Source of the DNA: Gottfriedia solisilvae
GTDB lineage: Bacteria; Bacillota; Bacilli; Bacillales; Bacillaceae_G
Length of the DNA stretch: 64,000 nucleotides
NCBI RefSeq assembly: GCF_002128405.1
Contig: NZ_NETJ01000002.1
Span: 310,001-374,000 of the forward strand
Reading direction: 5' to 3'
Position 1 is the stretch's first letter, and each line of letters starts with the position of its first letter. Both the position numbers and the translations under genes were made by a program. The notes below the pieces were generated by a model. That model saw nothing but the letters and a program-made list of their open reading frames with translations, was not told the origin of the DNA and made no database searches. Positions 8,784 to 18,351 of the stretch are shown one piece after another.

Positions 8784-9446
8784 GTGACAAAAATGAGACC
8801 ACAATTTGATGCAGATTTAAAATCACTTCAAGAAATGATTATTGAATTAGCTATGAAAACAAAAAAAGCTGTTATGAAAAGTATGGATGCTTTTCGTACT
8901 GAAAATATAGAACTAGCACTAGAAGTAATTGATGAAGATGAGCGTATTAATAAACTAGAAAAAGAAATTAATGAATTAATATTAGTCATTATCACAAGAC
9001 AACAGCCAGTTGCTGTTGATTTAAGAAGAAACTTAACAGCTATTAAAATTGCACACGATTTAGAACGTGTAGCAGATTATGCTGTTAATATCGCAAAATC
9101 AACAATTAGAATTCGTAGTCGTCAAGAAAATTTACCAATTGAAAATATCGAAAAAATGCATGCGCTTGGATTAGATATGTTATCGAAGGCTGTGGATGCA
9201 TACCGTACGGAAGATTTGCAAGCTGCTAAAGAAATTGGCGAAATAGATGATCAAGTGGATGAATTATATGGCGTAACAGTACAAACACTGATGTCGAGCA
9301 TAGCAGATTCTCCAGAACATGTTTCGAATGTAATGCAAATGGCGTTCGTTTGTAGATATTTAGAAAGAATTGCAGATTATGCAACGAATATCGCAGAAAA
9401 TATCTATTATTTAGTCAAAGGTAAGTATTATTTATTAAATCAATAA
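8784..9446 (+). CDS. phoU: Phosphate signalling protein PhoU
   Basis: PhoU is a dimeric helical-bundle protein that links Pst transporter activity to phosphate signalling. The product has two tandem PhoU repeats (about residues 10-100 and 115-210), each with the characteristic E/D-x-x-x-D motifs (ERVADYAVNIA and ERIADYATNIAE). I chose GTG at 8784, which puts GGAAGG six bases upstream. ATG at 8793 is the alternative but sits 15 bases from that site. A longer frame running back into pstB is not credible. Confidence 0.9.
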   Translation: MTKMRPQFDADLKSLQEMIIELAMKTKKAVMKSMDAFRTENIELALEVIDEDERINKLEKEINELILVIITRQQPVAVDLRRNLTAIKIAHDLERVADYAVNIAKSTIRIRSRQENLPIENIEKMHALGLDMLSKAVDAYRTEDLQAAKEIGEIDDQVDELYGVTVQTLMSSIADSPEHVSNVMQMAFVCRYLERIADYATNIAENIYYLVKGKYYLLNQ

Positions 9447-9448
9447 TG

Positions 9449-9490
9449 AAAAGGGTGTTCTGGACTAAATTGTTCATGAACACCCTTTTG
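9449..9490 (+). terminator. Intrinsic terminator of pstB-phoU
   Basis: AAAAGGGTGTTC pairs with GAACACCCTTTT around a 17-base loop. Confidence 0.85.
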
Positions 9491-9552
9491 TCATATTTCT
9501 GCCAATAAAAGCATACTTCTAAAACGAAACTATATATTTGGGGTGGTTAATC

Positions 9553-10539
9553 ATGAAGGTAGTTATTTTAGCGGGAGGATTTGGTCAAAGACTATTACCT
9601 ATAACAAATAACATACCGAAACCACTTTTACCAATTGCAAACCGTGCTGCAATTGAACATTTACTATTACATTTAATTAGCATGGGGTTTAATGAATTCA
9701 TCATTCAATTACATTATATGTCACAAGCGATTATGAAAACGATAGATGGAATGAATTTGATGAATATATCAATTGAATATATTATAGAAGAAGAAAGTTT
9801 AGGGTCCGCAGGATGTTTGCGATTATCCAAACCATATTTAAATGATACTTTTTTATTAGTCAATGGAGATATTTTATTTGATGGAGATATTAGAGAGGCG
9901 ATCTACCAACATTTAGAATACAATCAACAATTTTCAATGCTAGTAAAACATGTTGATAAATGTGAGTCATATGGAAATGTAAAAGTAAAAAATGGACAAA
10001 TAATGGAATTTATAGAAAAACCACAAATAGGAAAAGAAATCAGTAATTTAGTGAATACAGGCATTTATATTTTGAATGCAGAGTTACTAAAGTACATACC
10101 AGACTATTGTTATTTTGATATTAGCACCGACTTGATTCCGCTTTTATTAAGAGAGAATATTATTTTAAATGCCGCTGAATTAAAAGGATATTGGATCGAC
10201 TATGGAACACCGCGAAGATTTGCTAAGTTAAATGTGGACTGGATTGAAGAAAAGTTAAACCTACCAATCCCAGCCGTACAAATCTTACCTAGAATATTTT
10301 TAGGTGAACATGTGAAAATAGAAAATAATGTGAAAATTGTTTCACCAGTCATCATTGGAAACGATGTAACAATAGAAGAGAATTGTATAATTGGTCCATA
10401 TGTATCAATTAGTTCGAATATTGTAATTGATAAAGGAAGTATTTTACATCATCAAGCTGTATTCCAAAAGTACACATTAAATCATGAAAATAAATTTACA
10501 AAAAATACAATAAAAAAATTATCAAAAGAAATGCAATGA
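9553..10539 (+). CDS. Sugar-1-phosphate nucleotidyltransferase with left-handed beta-helix tail
   Basis: A 328-residue enzyme of the mannose-1-P guanylyltransferase / glucose-1-P nucleotidyltransferase family. The N-terminal Rossmann-like domain has the signature LAGGFGQRLLPITNNIPKPL, then GSAGCL and the metal-binding LLVNGDILF. The C-terminus (about 240-310) shows hexapeptide repeats (IGNDVTIEENCIIG) typical of a left-handed beta-helix. It probably makes an NDP-sugar for cell-surface glycans; the sugar and nucleotide cannot be read from sequence. It stands alone between two terminators. ATG at 9553 is chosen because GGGGTGG lies six bases before it. Confidence 0.82.
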   Translation: MKVVILAGGFGQRLLPITNNIPKPLLPIANRAAIEHLLLHLISMGFNEFIIQLHYMSQAIMKTIDGMNLMNISIEYIIEEESLGSAGCLRLSKPYLNDTFLLVNGDILFDGDIREAIYQHLEYNQQFSMLVKHVDKCESYGNVKVKNGQIMEFIEKPQIGKEISNLVNTGIYILNAELLKYIPDYCYFDISTDLIPLLLRENIILNAAELKGYWIDYGTPRRFAKLNVDWIEEKLNLPIPAVQILPRIFLGEHVKIENNVKIVSPVIIGNDVTIEENCIIGPYVSISSNIVIDKGSILHHQAVFQKYTLNHENKFTKNTIKKLSKEMQ

Positions 10540-10623
10540 ATGTTGAAAAACTATGGAATTTATTCTAAAAGAGTGTTATTATATACAAGTCTGATTATGT
10601 CACTATGTCAGGAGGGAAAATAA

Positions 10624-10773
10624 ATGCGCGTAAATATTACATTAGCATGTACAGAATGCGGAGATCGTAACTACATCACTACTAAAAATAAACGTAATAA
10701 CCCAGACCGTCTTGAGCTTAAAAAATATTGCCCAAGACTTAAAAAAGTTACAGTTCATCGCGAAACAAAGTAA
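10624..10773 (+). CDS. rpmG: 50S ribosomal protein L33
   Basis: A 49-residue protein beginning [20 protein letters not shown] and ending in the family tail HRETK. The first zinc-type pair CTEC is present, but the second half has only one cysteine (KKYCPRLKK), so the two-pair zinc ribbon is incomplete. The ATG lies after AGGAGGGAAAATAA. The next gene is yqgN; B. subtilis has an rpmG copy near this point. Bacillaceae often carry several L33 paralogues. Confidence 0.95.
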   Translation: MRVNITLACTECGDRNYITTKNKRNNPDRLELKKYCPRLKKVTVHRETK

Positions 10774-10803
10774 GCAGTAGGAATATTCCTACTGTTTTTT
10801 TTG
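10774..10803 (+). terminator. Intrinsic terminator of rpmG
   Basis: CAGTAGGAAT pairs with ATTCCTACTG and is followed by eight T. Confidence 0.9.
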
Positions 10804-10876
10804 TATTTCTACTATATAAGCCTCAAAAAAATTTTCTGCATTTTTCTACATACTTTATTAATGGGAGATATCTATT

Positions 10877-11440
10877 ATGGATAAAAAGGAAATTAGATCA
10901 GCTATTATTAAAAAGTTAAACGAAATCACAGTGAAAGACCGTAACACGAAGTCAAAACAAATCATTGATCAATTAATCACTACACCAGAATGGAATAACG
11001 CCAATACGATTGCAACAACAATGCCTATGGAACACGAAATTGATACTACATTATTCATTCAAGCTTGTTGGAGATTACATAAAGATGTAGTAGTACCAAA
11101 ATGTATTCATAAATCCAAAGAAATGCAGTTTTTTAAAATTACAAGTTTTGAACAATTAGAAAAAGGTTATTTTGGTATACAGGAACCTAATGAGTTCATT
11201 TGTGAAAAAATCAATAAAGATGAAATTGATCTTATTGTTGTACCAGGTGTTGCATATACCTCTATAGGGGACCGCTTAGGCTATGGAGGCGGGTATTATG
11301 ATAGATACTTATCAGACTATGCTGGAAACCTTGTTGCACTTGCTTATGATTTGCAAATTGTCGAAGAGCTACCTATTGAAGCACATGATCAAAAAATGCC
11401 ATTGATTATTACTGAAACGAATATCATTAAAACACTTTGA
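10877..11440 (+). CDS. yqgN: 5-formyltetrahydrofolate cyclo-ligase
   Basis: Converts 5-formyl-THF to 5,10-methenyl-THF with ATP hydrolysis, returning folate to the one-carbon pool. Its 187 residues are the usual length. The C-terminal signature VPGVAYTSIGDRLGYGGGYY with the following DRYL is intact and forms the ATP/phosphate-binding loop. The N-terminus has the basic helix KKEIRSAIIKKL. B. subtilis yqgN holds the same place after rpmG. The ATG follows GGGAGATATCT. Confidence 0.92.
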   Translation: MDKKEIRSAIIKKLNEITVKDRNTKSKQIIDQLITTPEWNNANTIATTMPMEHEIDTTLFIQACWRLHKDVVVPKCIHKSKEMQFFKITSFEQLEKGYFGIQEPNEFICEKINKDEIDLIVVPGVAYTSIGDRLGYGGGYYDRYLSDYAGNLVALAYDLQIVEELPIEAHDQKMPLIITETNIIKTL

Positions 11441-11475
11441 ACATTGTATAAGAAATCCTATTTTGATGAGAATAA

Positions 11476-12486
<1,011 letters not shown>

Positions 12487-12496
12487 AAATGGATTG

Positions 12497-12527
12497 CCTC
12501 TTTCAATTACGAAAGAGGTTTTATTTT
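12497..12527 (+). terminator. Intrinsic terminator of ldh
   Basis: CCTCTTTC pairs with GAAAGAGG, followed by TTTTATTTT. The upstream extension of the next reading frame runs through this hairpin, which argues against that longer start. Confidence 0.85.
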
Positions 12528-12607
12528 ACCCTTCACATTTGAAAAAATATCTTTCATTCGCTATTGTTAATATTAGTGAATCAAATAAGTTAGTAAGGAA
12601 GATTGCA

Positions 12608-13387
12608 TTGAATAGAGCAAAAAGTAATAAGAAACGATATTTAGTTTTGGGAATCATTGTTTTAATTGGACTAGCTTTAGCTTTTTCTATGAAAGAAAAG
12701 ATGTTTAATACGAATAGTGAACAAAAAAATTCAAATCAAGAAGTTAAAGAAACATCACCATTATTTCCAAATTATGAAGAAACTGCAGTAGAGGCAGAAG
12801 ATGGGTTACTCGAAGTAACAAATGAGCAATCAAATTTAGTATTAGTTAATAAAGATCGTAAATTACCTGATGGATATGAGCCACCAGATTTAACGTATCC
12901 TATTGTTCCACTACATGGTGTATCAAAAGATAAGACATTAATGAGGAAAGAAGCAGCTAAGGCACTGGAAAAGCTATTTGAAGCCGCAGAAGCGGATAGC
13001 ATTGTACTGACACCAGTATCAGCCTATCGCTCTTTTGATAGACAGCAAAGCCTATATAACTTCTATATCCAATCACATGGAGAAGAATGGACAAAAGCAT
13101 ACAGCGCCTACCCAGGGACAAGTGAACATCAAACGGGACTTTCCATTGATGTTTCTTCACCTAATTTTGGAAATATGCTTGAAAAGGAATTTGGTGAAAC
13201 AAAGGAAGGTACTTGGCTAGCAGATCACGCACATGAATACGGATATATTATTCGTTACCCGGAAGATAAGGTTGAAAAGACTGAGTATAATTATGAACCT
13301 TGGCATATACGTTATATCGGTGTAAAACATGCTACATACCTTTATGAAAATGACTTAGTGCTAGAAGAGGTTATGTCTCCAAAATAA
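12608..13387 (+). CDS. Membrane-anchored LD/DD-carboxypeptidase (LdcB/VanY family, M15B)
   Basis: A zinc peptidase that trims peptidoglycan stem peptides outside the membrane. From TTG 12608 (AAGGAAG six bases upstream) it has 259 residues: a basic N-terminus, one membrane helix (about 11-28), a polar linker and the M15B domain. Zinc and active-site motifs are visible: SAYRSFDRQQSLY, SEHQTGLSIDVSS, and EPWHIRYIG near the end. In B. subtilis ldcB (yodJ) is elsewhere. It lies between ldh and yqgQ and is probably transcribed separately from ldh. Confidence 0.85.
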   Translation: MNRAKSNKKRYLVLGIIVLIGLALAFSMKEKMFNTNSEQKNSNQEVKETSPLFPNYEETAVEAEDGLLEVTNEQSNLVLVNKDRKLPDGYEPPDLTYPIVPLHGVSKDKTLMRKEAAKALEKLFEAAEADSIVLTPVSAYRSFDRQQSLYNFYIQSHGEEWTKAYSAYPGTSEHQTGLSIDVSSPNFGNMLEKEFGETKEGTWLADHAHEYGYIIRYPEDKVEKTEYNYEPWHIRYIGVKHATYLYENDLVLEEVMSPK

Positions 13388-13401
13388 CATGAGAAGTACT
13401 A

Positions 13402-13440
13402 GAAGGAATCTATTAGCATTCGATTGACGAAGATTCTTTT
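13402..13440 (+). terminator. Probable intrinsic terminator
   Basis: AAGGAATC pairs with GATTCTTT (one G-T pair) around a loop of about 21 bases, ending in TTTT. It is weaker than the other terminators in the window. Confidence 0.4.
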
Positions 13441-13504
13441 CAACTTTATACTTAATACATATTATTCAAAATTTTTTTTGTAGATTAAATAGTAGGAGTC
13501 ACGC

Positions 13505-13708
13505 ATGAAATCAATATATGATATCCAACAATTTTTAAAAAATTATGGAACGTTTATTTACACTGGTGATCGTAGGTCTGACTTAATGTTAATGCAAGAT
13601 GAGTTAAAGGAACTATTTTTAGCGAACTTACTAGATAGAAAAGATTTTCAAGTTGCAACATTAATCATAAAAAAAGAGATAAGTGAAATCCAAAAGAAAA
13701 CGATTTGA
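13505..13708 (+). CDS. yqgQ: YqgQ family protein (DUF910)
   Basis: A 67-residue cytoplasmic protein. The conserved start SIYDIQQFLKNYGTFIYTGD and the following DLMLMQDELKELF match the small helical YqgQ family. In B. subtilis, as here, yqgQ lies directly before glcK; it ends 61 bases before the glcK start, so the two are probably co-transcribed. Function unknown. The ATG follows AGTAGGAGTCACGC. Confidence 0.9.
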   Translation: MKSIYDIQQFLKNYGTFIYTGDRRSDLMLMQDELKELFLANLLDRKDFQVATLIIKKEISEIQKKTI

Positions 13709-13769
13709 TAAAAGTCGTTTTTTATTAGCAGGAGATGCAAGCGGTTTCACTATAAAGGGAGAGAGTAAG

Positions 13770-14744
13770 ATGGAAAAAATGATCGTAGGTGTTGATTTAG
13801 GAGGTACGAGTATTAAATTAGCGTTATTAACAAACGATGGACAATTTATCGAAAAGTGGGAAGTACCAACAGATAAATCAGACCAAGGGATCCATATCCC
13901 AAAAACAATTACCATTGCAATTGAAGATAAGTTAAAAGAAATGAATAAAACTAAAGATGATGTTGCTGGTATTGGTATTGGGGCACCAGGGTCGGTACGC
14001 CTTGAAGATGGTTTAATATTCGCGGCTGTTAACTTAGGGTGGGTAAACTTCCCGTTAAAATCAGTTTTAGAGAAGGAATCTGGAATTCCAGTAATTGTTG
14101 ACAATGATGCGAACATTGCAGCGGTTGGCGAAATGTGGAAGGGCGCAGGAAATGGTGCAAAAGATGTAGTAATGATCACGTTAGGAACTGGAGTAGGTGG
14201 AGGAGTCATTGTTAATGGTCAAGTTGCTCACGGAATAAGCGGTGCTGCTGGCGAAATTGGCCATATTACAGTTCAAACTGAAAATGGCGTACTTTGTAAT
14301 TGTGGTAAAACTGGTTGTTTAGAAACAATTTCTTCAGCTACTGGAATTGTACGAATTGCTAACGAAACTTTACAATCTACTACTAAAGACACAATTTTAA
14401 TGAAGAAGTTTAATGAAAATGCCATTTCGACTAAAGATGTATTTGATGCTTTCAAGGATGGCGATGAAGTAGCTACTGACATAGTTAATCATGTAATGAA
14501 GTATCTTGCATTAGTATTGGCTGGTGTAGGTAATACTTTAAACCCAGAAAATATTATTATTGGCGGAGGAGTTTCAAATGCAGGAGAATTACTTCTGAAG
14601 CCGTTAAGAAAATATTTTGATGAATATGCTTTTACAACTGTTCGTGAATCTACAAAGCTTTCAATTGCTCAATTAGGTAATGATGCAGGTGCAATTGGTG
14701 CAGCATATTTAGTTAAAAAATTTATTACAAAAGAAATAAATTAA
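13770..14744 (+). CDS. glcK: ROK-family glucokinase
   Basis: Phosphorylates glucose to glucose-6-phosphate in the cytoplasm. The 324 residues carry phosphate loop GVDLGGTSIKLALL near the N-terminus, the sugar-binding and catalytic DNDANIAAVGE, and the ROK zinc site GHITVQ...CNCGKTGCLET. ATG 13770 has AAGGGAGAGAG upstream; a longer frame would overlap yqgQ by 26 bases and lacks an RBS. The pair yqgQ-glcK is conserved in Bacillaceae. Confidence 0.94.
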   Translation: MEKMIVGVDLGGTSIKLALLTNDGQFIEKWEVPTDKSDQGIHIPKTITIAIEDKLKEMNKTKDDVAGIGIGAPGSVRLEDGLIFAAVNLGWVNFPLKSVLEKESGIPVIVDNDANIAAVGEMWKGAGNGAKDVVMITLGTGVGGGVIVNGQVAHGISGAAGEIGHITVQTENGVLCNCGKTGCLETISSATGIVRIANETLQSTTKDTILMKKFNENAISTKDVFDAFKDGDEVATDIVNHVMKYLALVLAGVGNTLNPENIIIGGGVSNAGELLLKPLRKYFDEYAFTTVRESTKLSIAQLGNDAGAIGAAYLVKKFITKEIN

Positions 14745-14785
14745 GCAACGATATAACTTTTATAATCAATTGTTAATTGTATTTT

Positions 14786-14815
14786 AAAGATACTTCAATA
14801 GAGGTATCTTTTTTT
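14786..14815 (+). terminator. Intrinsic terminator of glcK
   Basis: AAGATAC pairs with GTATCTT, followed by a T-run. The roughly 230 bp from here to the next gene hold only its promoter region and RBS; I see no other feature. Confidence 0.8.
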
Positions 14816-15042
14816 ATGTTAATTGAATTGAACAAAAAATTAGTTATTTGACGTGTTGAGTATTTTTATGATAAATTGAATGACGTCAGAAAAATACACG
14901 AGATTACTAGAAAGTTTTGACGGTAGAAAATACAACGTGGACGGACAAAACCAAGGTATTTAAGTGATTTTAAAAATAAACATGTGAATTCATAAACATG
15001 GTAAATAATAGATTTTAAGTTTTAAAAAAGGAGGAACAGACT

Positions 15043-16935
15043 ATGTGGAAAAAGTTTATTAAAAACTTCGGATTTCCTTTACTTGCAGTATTCCTTTTAT
15101 GGACAAAAGCGACTTTACTGAGCTTGTATTACTTTGACTTAGAAATTGAAAATTCAATGCAAAAATTTATTTTAATAATAAGTCCAATTTCTTCATTACT
15201 AATTTTTATTGGTATTGGTCTTTTTGCGAAAGGACATAAACGAAATAGGGCTGTCATCTGGATCAGTTTAGTTATGTCATTTATATTAATTGGTGACACA
15301 GCTTACTATTCATTCTTTGATGATTTCGTAACGATTCCAGTTTTATTTATGACACAGAACTTTGCTGACTTAGGTTCAAGTGTTAAATCGATGATTAGTT
15401 ATAAAACAATTTTAGCTTTTGCTGATATCATTATTTTAATTCTAGTTAATATTTTCTGGGGTAAAAAATTCTTTACAACTGAAAATATTAAAGGTAAAAC
15501 AAGAACTGCATATTATTTAGTTGCAGCAGCAGTATTTTTAGTTAACCTTGGGATGGCTGAAACTGAGCGTCCACAATTATTAACTCGTTCTTTTGATAGA
15601 GAGTATATTGTAAAGTATTTAGGATTATACAATTACCATATTTATGATATGGTTCAACAATCGAAAACAACTGCTCAAAAAGCAATGGCCGATGATAGTG
15701 AGTTAGCTGGTATTGAAAACTTTATCCGTGCTAATGATACTGGCGTAAATGCTGAGCTTCATGGAAAATATAAAGGTAAAAATGTTGTTGTTATTTCTTT
15801 AGAATCATTACAAGACTTTGTAATTGGCAGAGAAATTAATGGACAAGAAATAACACCTTTCTTAAATGACTTCATTAAAGAAAGTTATTATTTTGATAAT
15901 TTTTATCACCAAACTGGACAAGGTAAAACATCAGATGCTGAGTTCTTAATTGATAATAGTTTATATCCATTAGATCGTGGAGCAGTTTATTTTACAAACG
16001 GTGGTAACACATTTACAGCAACACCAGCAATTCTGAAAAAAGAACAAAATTATTATACTTCAGTCATGCATTCAAACAATAAATCGTTTTGGAATCGTGA
16101 CATGATGTATCCAAGCTTAGGTTACGATCGTTATTACAATGAAAATGATTACAAAGTAACTGAGGATACTTCAATTGGATGGGGTCTTAAGGATCAATAC
16201 TTCTTTGAACAATCTGTTGAAAAGATGAAAGAAATGCCTAAACCATTCTATACACGTATGCTGTCATTAACAAATCACTATCCTTTTGAATTAGGTGAAA
16301 AGGATTTAATGATTGAAAAATTAAAAACTGGTGATCAGACAGTAGATAACTATGTAACAACAGTTCGTTATTTAGATGAATCAATCAAGCACTTCGTAGA
16401 AGAAATGAAAGCTTCTGGCTTATATGATAATACAATCCTAGTGATGTATGGTGATCACTATGGTATTTCTGAAAATCATAACCGTGCAATGAGTGAAGTA
16501 TTAGGGAAAGAAATTACGCCTGTTGAACATGTAAAATTACAACAAGTACCTTTCTTTATCCATTTACCTGGTCAAACAAAAGGTGAAACAATTCATAAAG
16601 TTGCAGGTCAAATTGACGTGAAACCAACAATCCTAAACTTATTAGGTGTAAATGCTAACAAAACATCAATTAACTTTGGTAATGATATTCTTTCACCAAA
16701 GCATAAAGACTTTGTTGTATTCCGTGATGGTACAATCGTTACTGATAAATATATTTACAAAAATGAAAAAATGTATGATGCAAATACTGGTGAAGAATTA
16801 GAGGGTCAAAAGCCACCTAAAGAAGATTTAGCTAAAGCTAAAAAATCACTAGAGTATTCAAACTCAATTATTTATAAAGATTTACTTCGTTTCTTTGAAG
16901 TAAAATATGAGCGAGCAAAAACTAAGTTCGAATAA
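15043..16935 (+). CDS. yqgS: Lipoteichoic acid synthase family protein (YqgS/LtaS type)
   Basis: Polymerises glycerol-phosphate from phosphatidylglycerol onto the lipoteichoic acid anchor outside the membrane. Its 630 residues comprise five N-terminal membrane helices and an extracellular sulfatase-like domain. The catalytic Thr is at about residue 296 in GQGKTSDAEF; metal-site motifs VVISLESLQDF and MYGDHYGIS are present. B. subtilis has four paralogues (LtaS, YfnI, YqgS, YvgJ) and yqgS sits between glcK and yqgT, so position supports this name. Whether it is the main LTA synthase here cannot be told. RBS AAAGGAGGAAC. Confidence 0.88.
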   Translation: MWKKFIKNFGFPLLAVFLLWTKATLLSLYYFDLEIENSMQKFILIISPISSLLIFIGIGLFAKGHKRNRAVIWISLVMSFILIGDTAYYSFFDDFVTIPVLFMTQNFADLGSSVKSMISYKTILAFADIIILILVNIFWGKKFFTTENIKGKTRTAYYLVAAAVFLVNLGMAETERPQLLTRSFDREYIVKYLGLYNYHIYDMVQQSKTTAQKAMADDSELAGIENFIRANDTGVNAELHGKYKGKNVVVISLESLQDFVIGREINGQEITPFLNDFIKESYYFDNFYHQTGQGKTSDAEFLIDNSLYPLDRGAVYFTNGGNTFTATPAILKKEQNYYTSVMHSNNKSFWNRDMMYPSLGYDRYYNENDYKVTEDTSIGWGLKDQYFFEQSVEKMKEMPKPFYTRMLSLTNHYPFELGEKDLMIEKLKTGDQTVDNYVTTVRYLDESIKHFVEEMKASGLYDNTILVMYGDHYGISENHNRAMSEVLGKEITPVEHVKLQQVPFFIHLPGQTKGETIHKVAGQIDVKPTILNLLGVNANKTSINFGNDILSPKHKDFVVFRDGTIVTDKYIYKNEKMYDANTGEELEGQKPPKEDLAKAKKSLEYSNSIIYKDLLRFFEVKYERAKTKFE

Positions 16936-16969
16936 GAAAAGCACTTCCTTAGGGAAGTGCTTTTCTTTT
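16936..16969 (+). terminator. Intrinsic terminator of the LtaS-type gene
   Basis: GAAAAGCACTTCC pairs perfectly with GGAAGTGCTTTTC, with a T-rich tail. Confidence 0.92.
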
Positions 16970-17019
16970 GTGTATTTACATACAATTGTATTAAAAATAA
17001 GTTTGGTGAGGTGGAATGG

Positions 17020-17949
17020 TTGTTTTATAAGTCGCCTACAAATCTCTTCATACCGAGGAATTACAATTTTACTGAACTTGAAAAAGATATTAGCATACTT
17101 ACTCAGCAGTATCCATTTCTTAAGTTAAATGTGATCGGGAGAAGTGTCCTGGATCAACCAATATACGAAATCATCTTTGGTAATGGAGAGAGAAGGATTC
17201 ATTGGAATGGTTCATTTCACGCAAATGAATGGATTACAACTTGTGTATTGATGAAATCATTAGAATGGTTATGCCAAACTGTTTCAAATGAAGAATTACT
17301 ATTTCATAAAGAGGTTTTGACCTTTTTTCATTTGAATACCTTATCAATAGTTCCGATGGTGAATCCAGATGGGGTTAATTTAGTCGTTAACGGTCATATT
17401 GAGGACGAGAGGTATATGAACCATGTTAATAGTCTAAATGCAGCCAATGACGATTTTACGGGTTGGAAGGCAAATATAAGAGGCGTTGATTTGAATAATC
17501 AGTTTCCTGCTAATTGGGAAATTGAAAAAGAAAGAAAGAAACCAAAAACATATGCACCGAGAGATTATCCAGGAGATGCTCCATTAACTGAACCAGAGGC
17601 AATTGCAATGAGTAATTTGGCAATTGAAAGAAATTTCGATCTACTTTTAGCACTTCATACACAAGGAAAAGAGTTTTATTGGGGCTATGATCATTTAGAA
17701 CCCGAAATTTCAGCTGTTTATGCTGAGTACTTTACTAATATTAGTCCATATAAATCTGTCAAAACAATTGATAGCCATGCAGGATATAAGGATTGGTTTA
17801 TTCAAGAATTTAGAAAACCTGGTTTTACATTAGAACTAGGTAAGGGAATTAATCCTTTACCACTTTCAATGTTTGATTTAATATATGCGGAAACCTTTCC
17901 GATTTTATTTGCATCTCTTATTAACTTAAATGAAATTAAAAAAGGCTGA
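17020..17949 (+). CDS. yqgT: M14 family gamma-D-glutamyl-meso-diaminopimelate peptidase (YqgT-like)
   Basis: A zinc carboxypeptidase-fold enzyme expected to cut gamma-D-Glu-diaminopimelate bonds in peptidoglycan peptides. About 309 residues. The zinc site H-x-x-E is in SFHANEWIT, the third zinc His is in LLLALHTQG, and the catalytic Glu is in FTLELGKG. The conserved RGVDLNNQFP segment is present. No signal peptide is seen, so it may act on recycled muropeptides. TTG 17020 follows GAGGTGGAA; a GTG nine bases upstream is the alternative, and the longer frame begins inside the preceding terminator. Confidence 0.85.
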   Translation: MFYKSPTNLFIPRNYNFTELEKDISILTQQYPFLKLNVIGRSVLDQPIYEIIFGNGERRIHWNGSFHANEWITTCVLMKSLEWLCQTVSNEELLFHKEVLTFFHLNTLSIVPMVNPDGVNLVVNGHIEDERYMNHVNSLNAANDDFTGWKANIRGVDLNNQFPANWEIEKERKKPKTYAPRDYPGDAPLTEPEAIAMSNLAIERNFDLLLALHTQGKEFYWGYDHLEPEISAVYAEYFTNISPYKSVKTIDSHAGYKDWFIQEFRKPGFTLELGKGINPLPLSMFDLIYAETFPILFASLINLNEIKKG

Positions 17950-17968
17950 CGAATTTGTCAGCCTTTCA
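17938..17968 (+). terminator. Intrinsic terminator of yqgT
   Basis: AAAGGCTGAC pairs with GTCAGCCTTT and overlaps the stop codon. The read-out strand has only a short T-run, so it may serve both strands. Confidence 0.7.
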
Positions 17969-18015
17969 TTGTTTATTTGTTTTCTTTATATGTAATATGA
18001 GAAAACGAATACATA

Positions 18016-18192
18016 TTATAAATGTGTTGGTGGATAACCGCTATGTACGATTGTCATAATCGCAAACCATGCGAAAAGTACTAAAGTAAGACCTGAAAAT
18101 ACGATTCCTAATAAATTTTTCTTCTTTAAAGATCCAAATAATGCAGGAACACATAAAATAGCTGTTAGAATAAATATAATAACTGTACCCAT
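18016..18192 (-). CDS. yqgW: YqgW-like small membrane protein (DUF2759)
   Basis: A 58-residue protein, MGTVIIFILTAILCVPALFG at the start, with two hydrophobic helices separated by a SLKKKN turn and a short tail SGYPPTHL. The layout fits the DUF2759 family, which B. subtilis encodes as yqgW just before yqgX. The ATG at 18192 has AGGGGG seven bases upstream. Function unknown. It is convergent with yqgT and divergent from yqgX. Confidence 0.85.
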   Translation of the reverse strand: MGTVIIFILTAILCVPALFGSLKKKNLLGIVFSGLTLVLFAWFAIMTIVHSGYPPTHL

Positions 18193-18351
18193 TGTAAACC
18201 CCCTATAAAAAATTCTTCAAGCAACCCCTGTTTGCTATTACATCATTATTATTGTAAAACTTTTATTAACAATTGTCTATTTGAAATTCTAAAGCATAAA
18301 CAAAATTATGATATAGTATTAATTAGATTAAATAGAAAGCAGGGTAAAAGC

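Noticed and set aside
12494-12607. Longer start for the LdcB-type protein
   Set aside because: The extra 38 codons run through the ldh terminator and hide the membrane anchor; TTG 12608 has an RBS.
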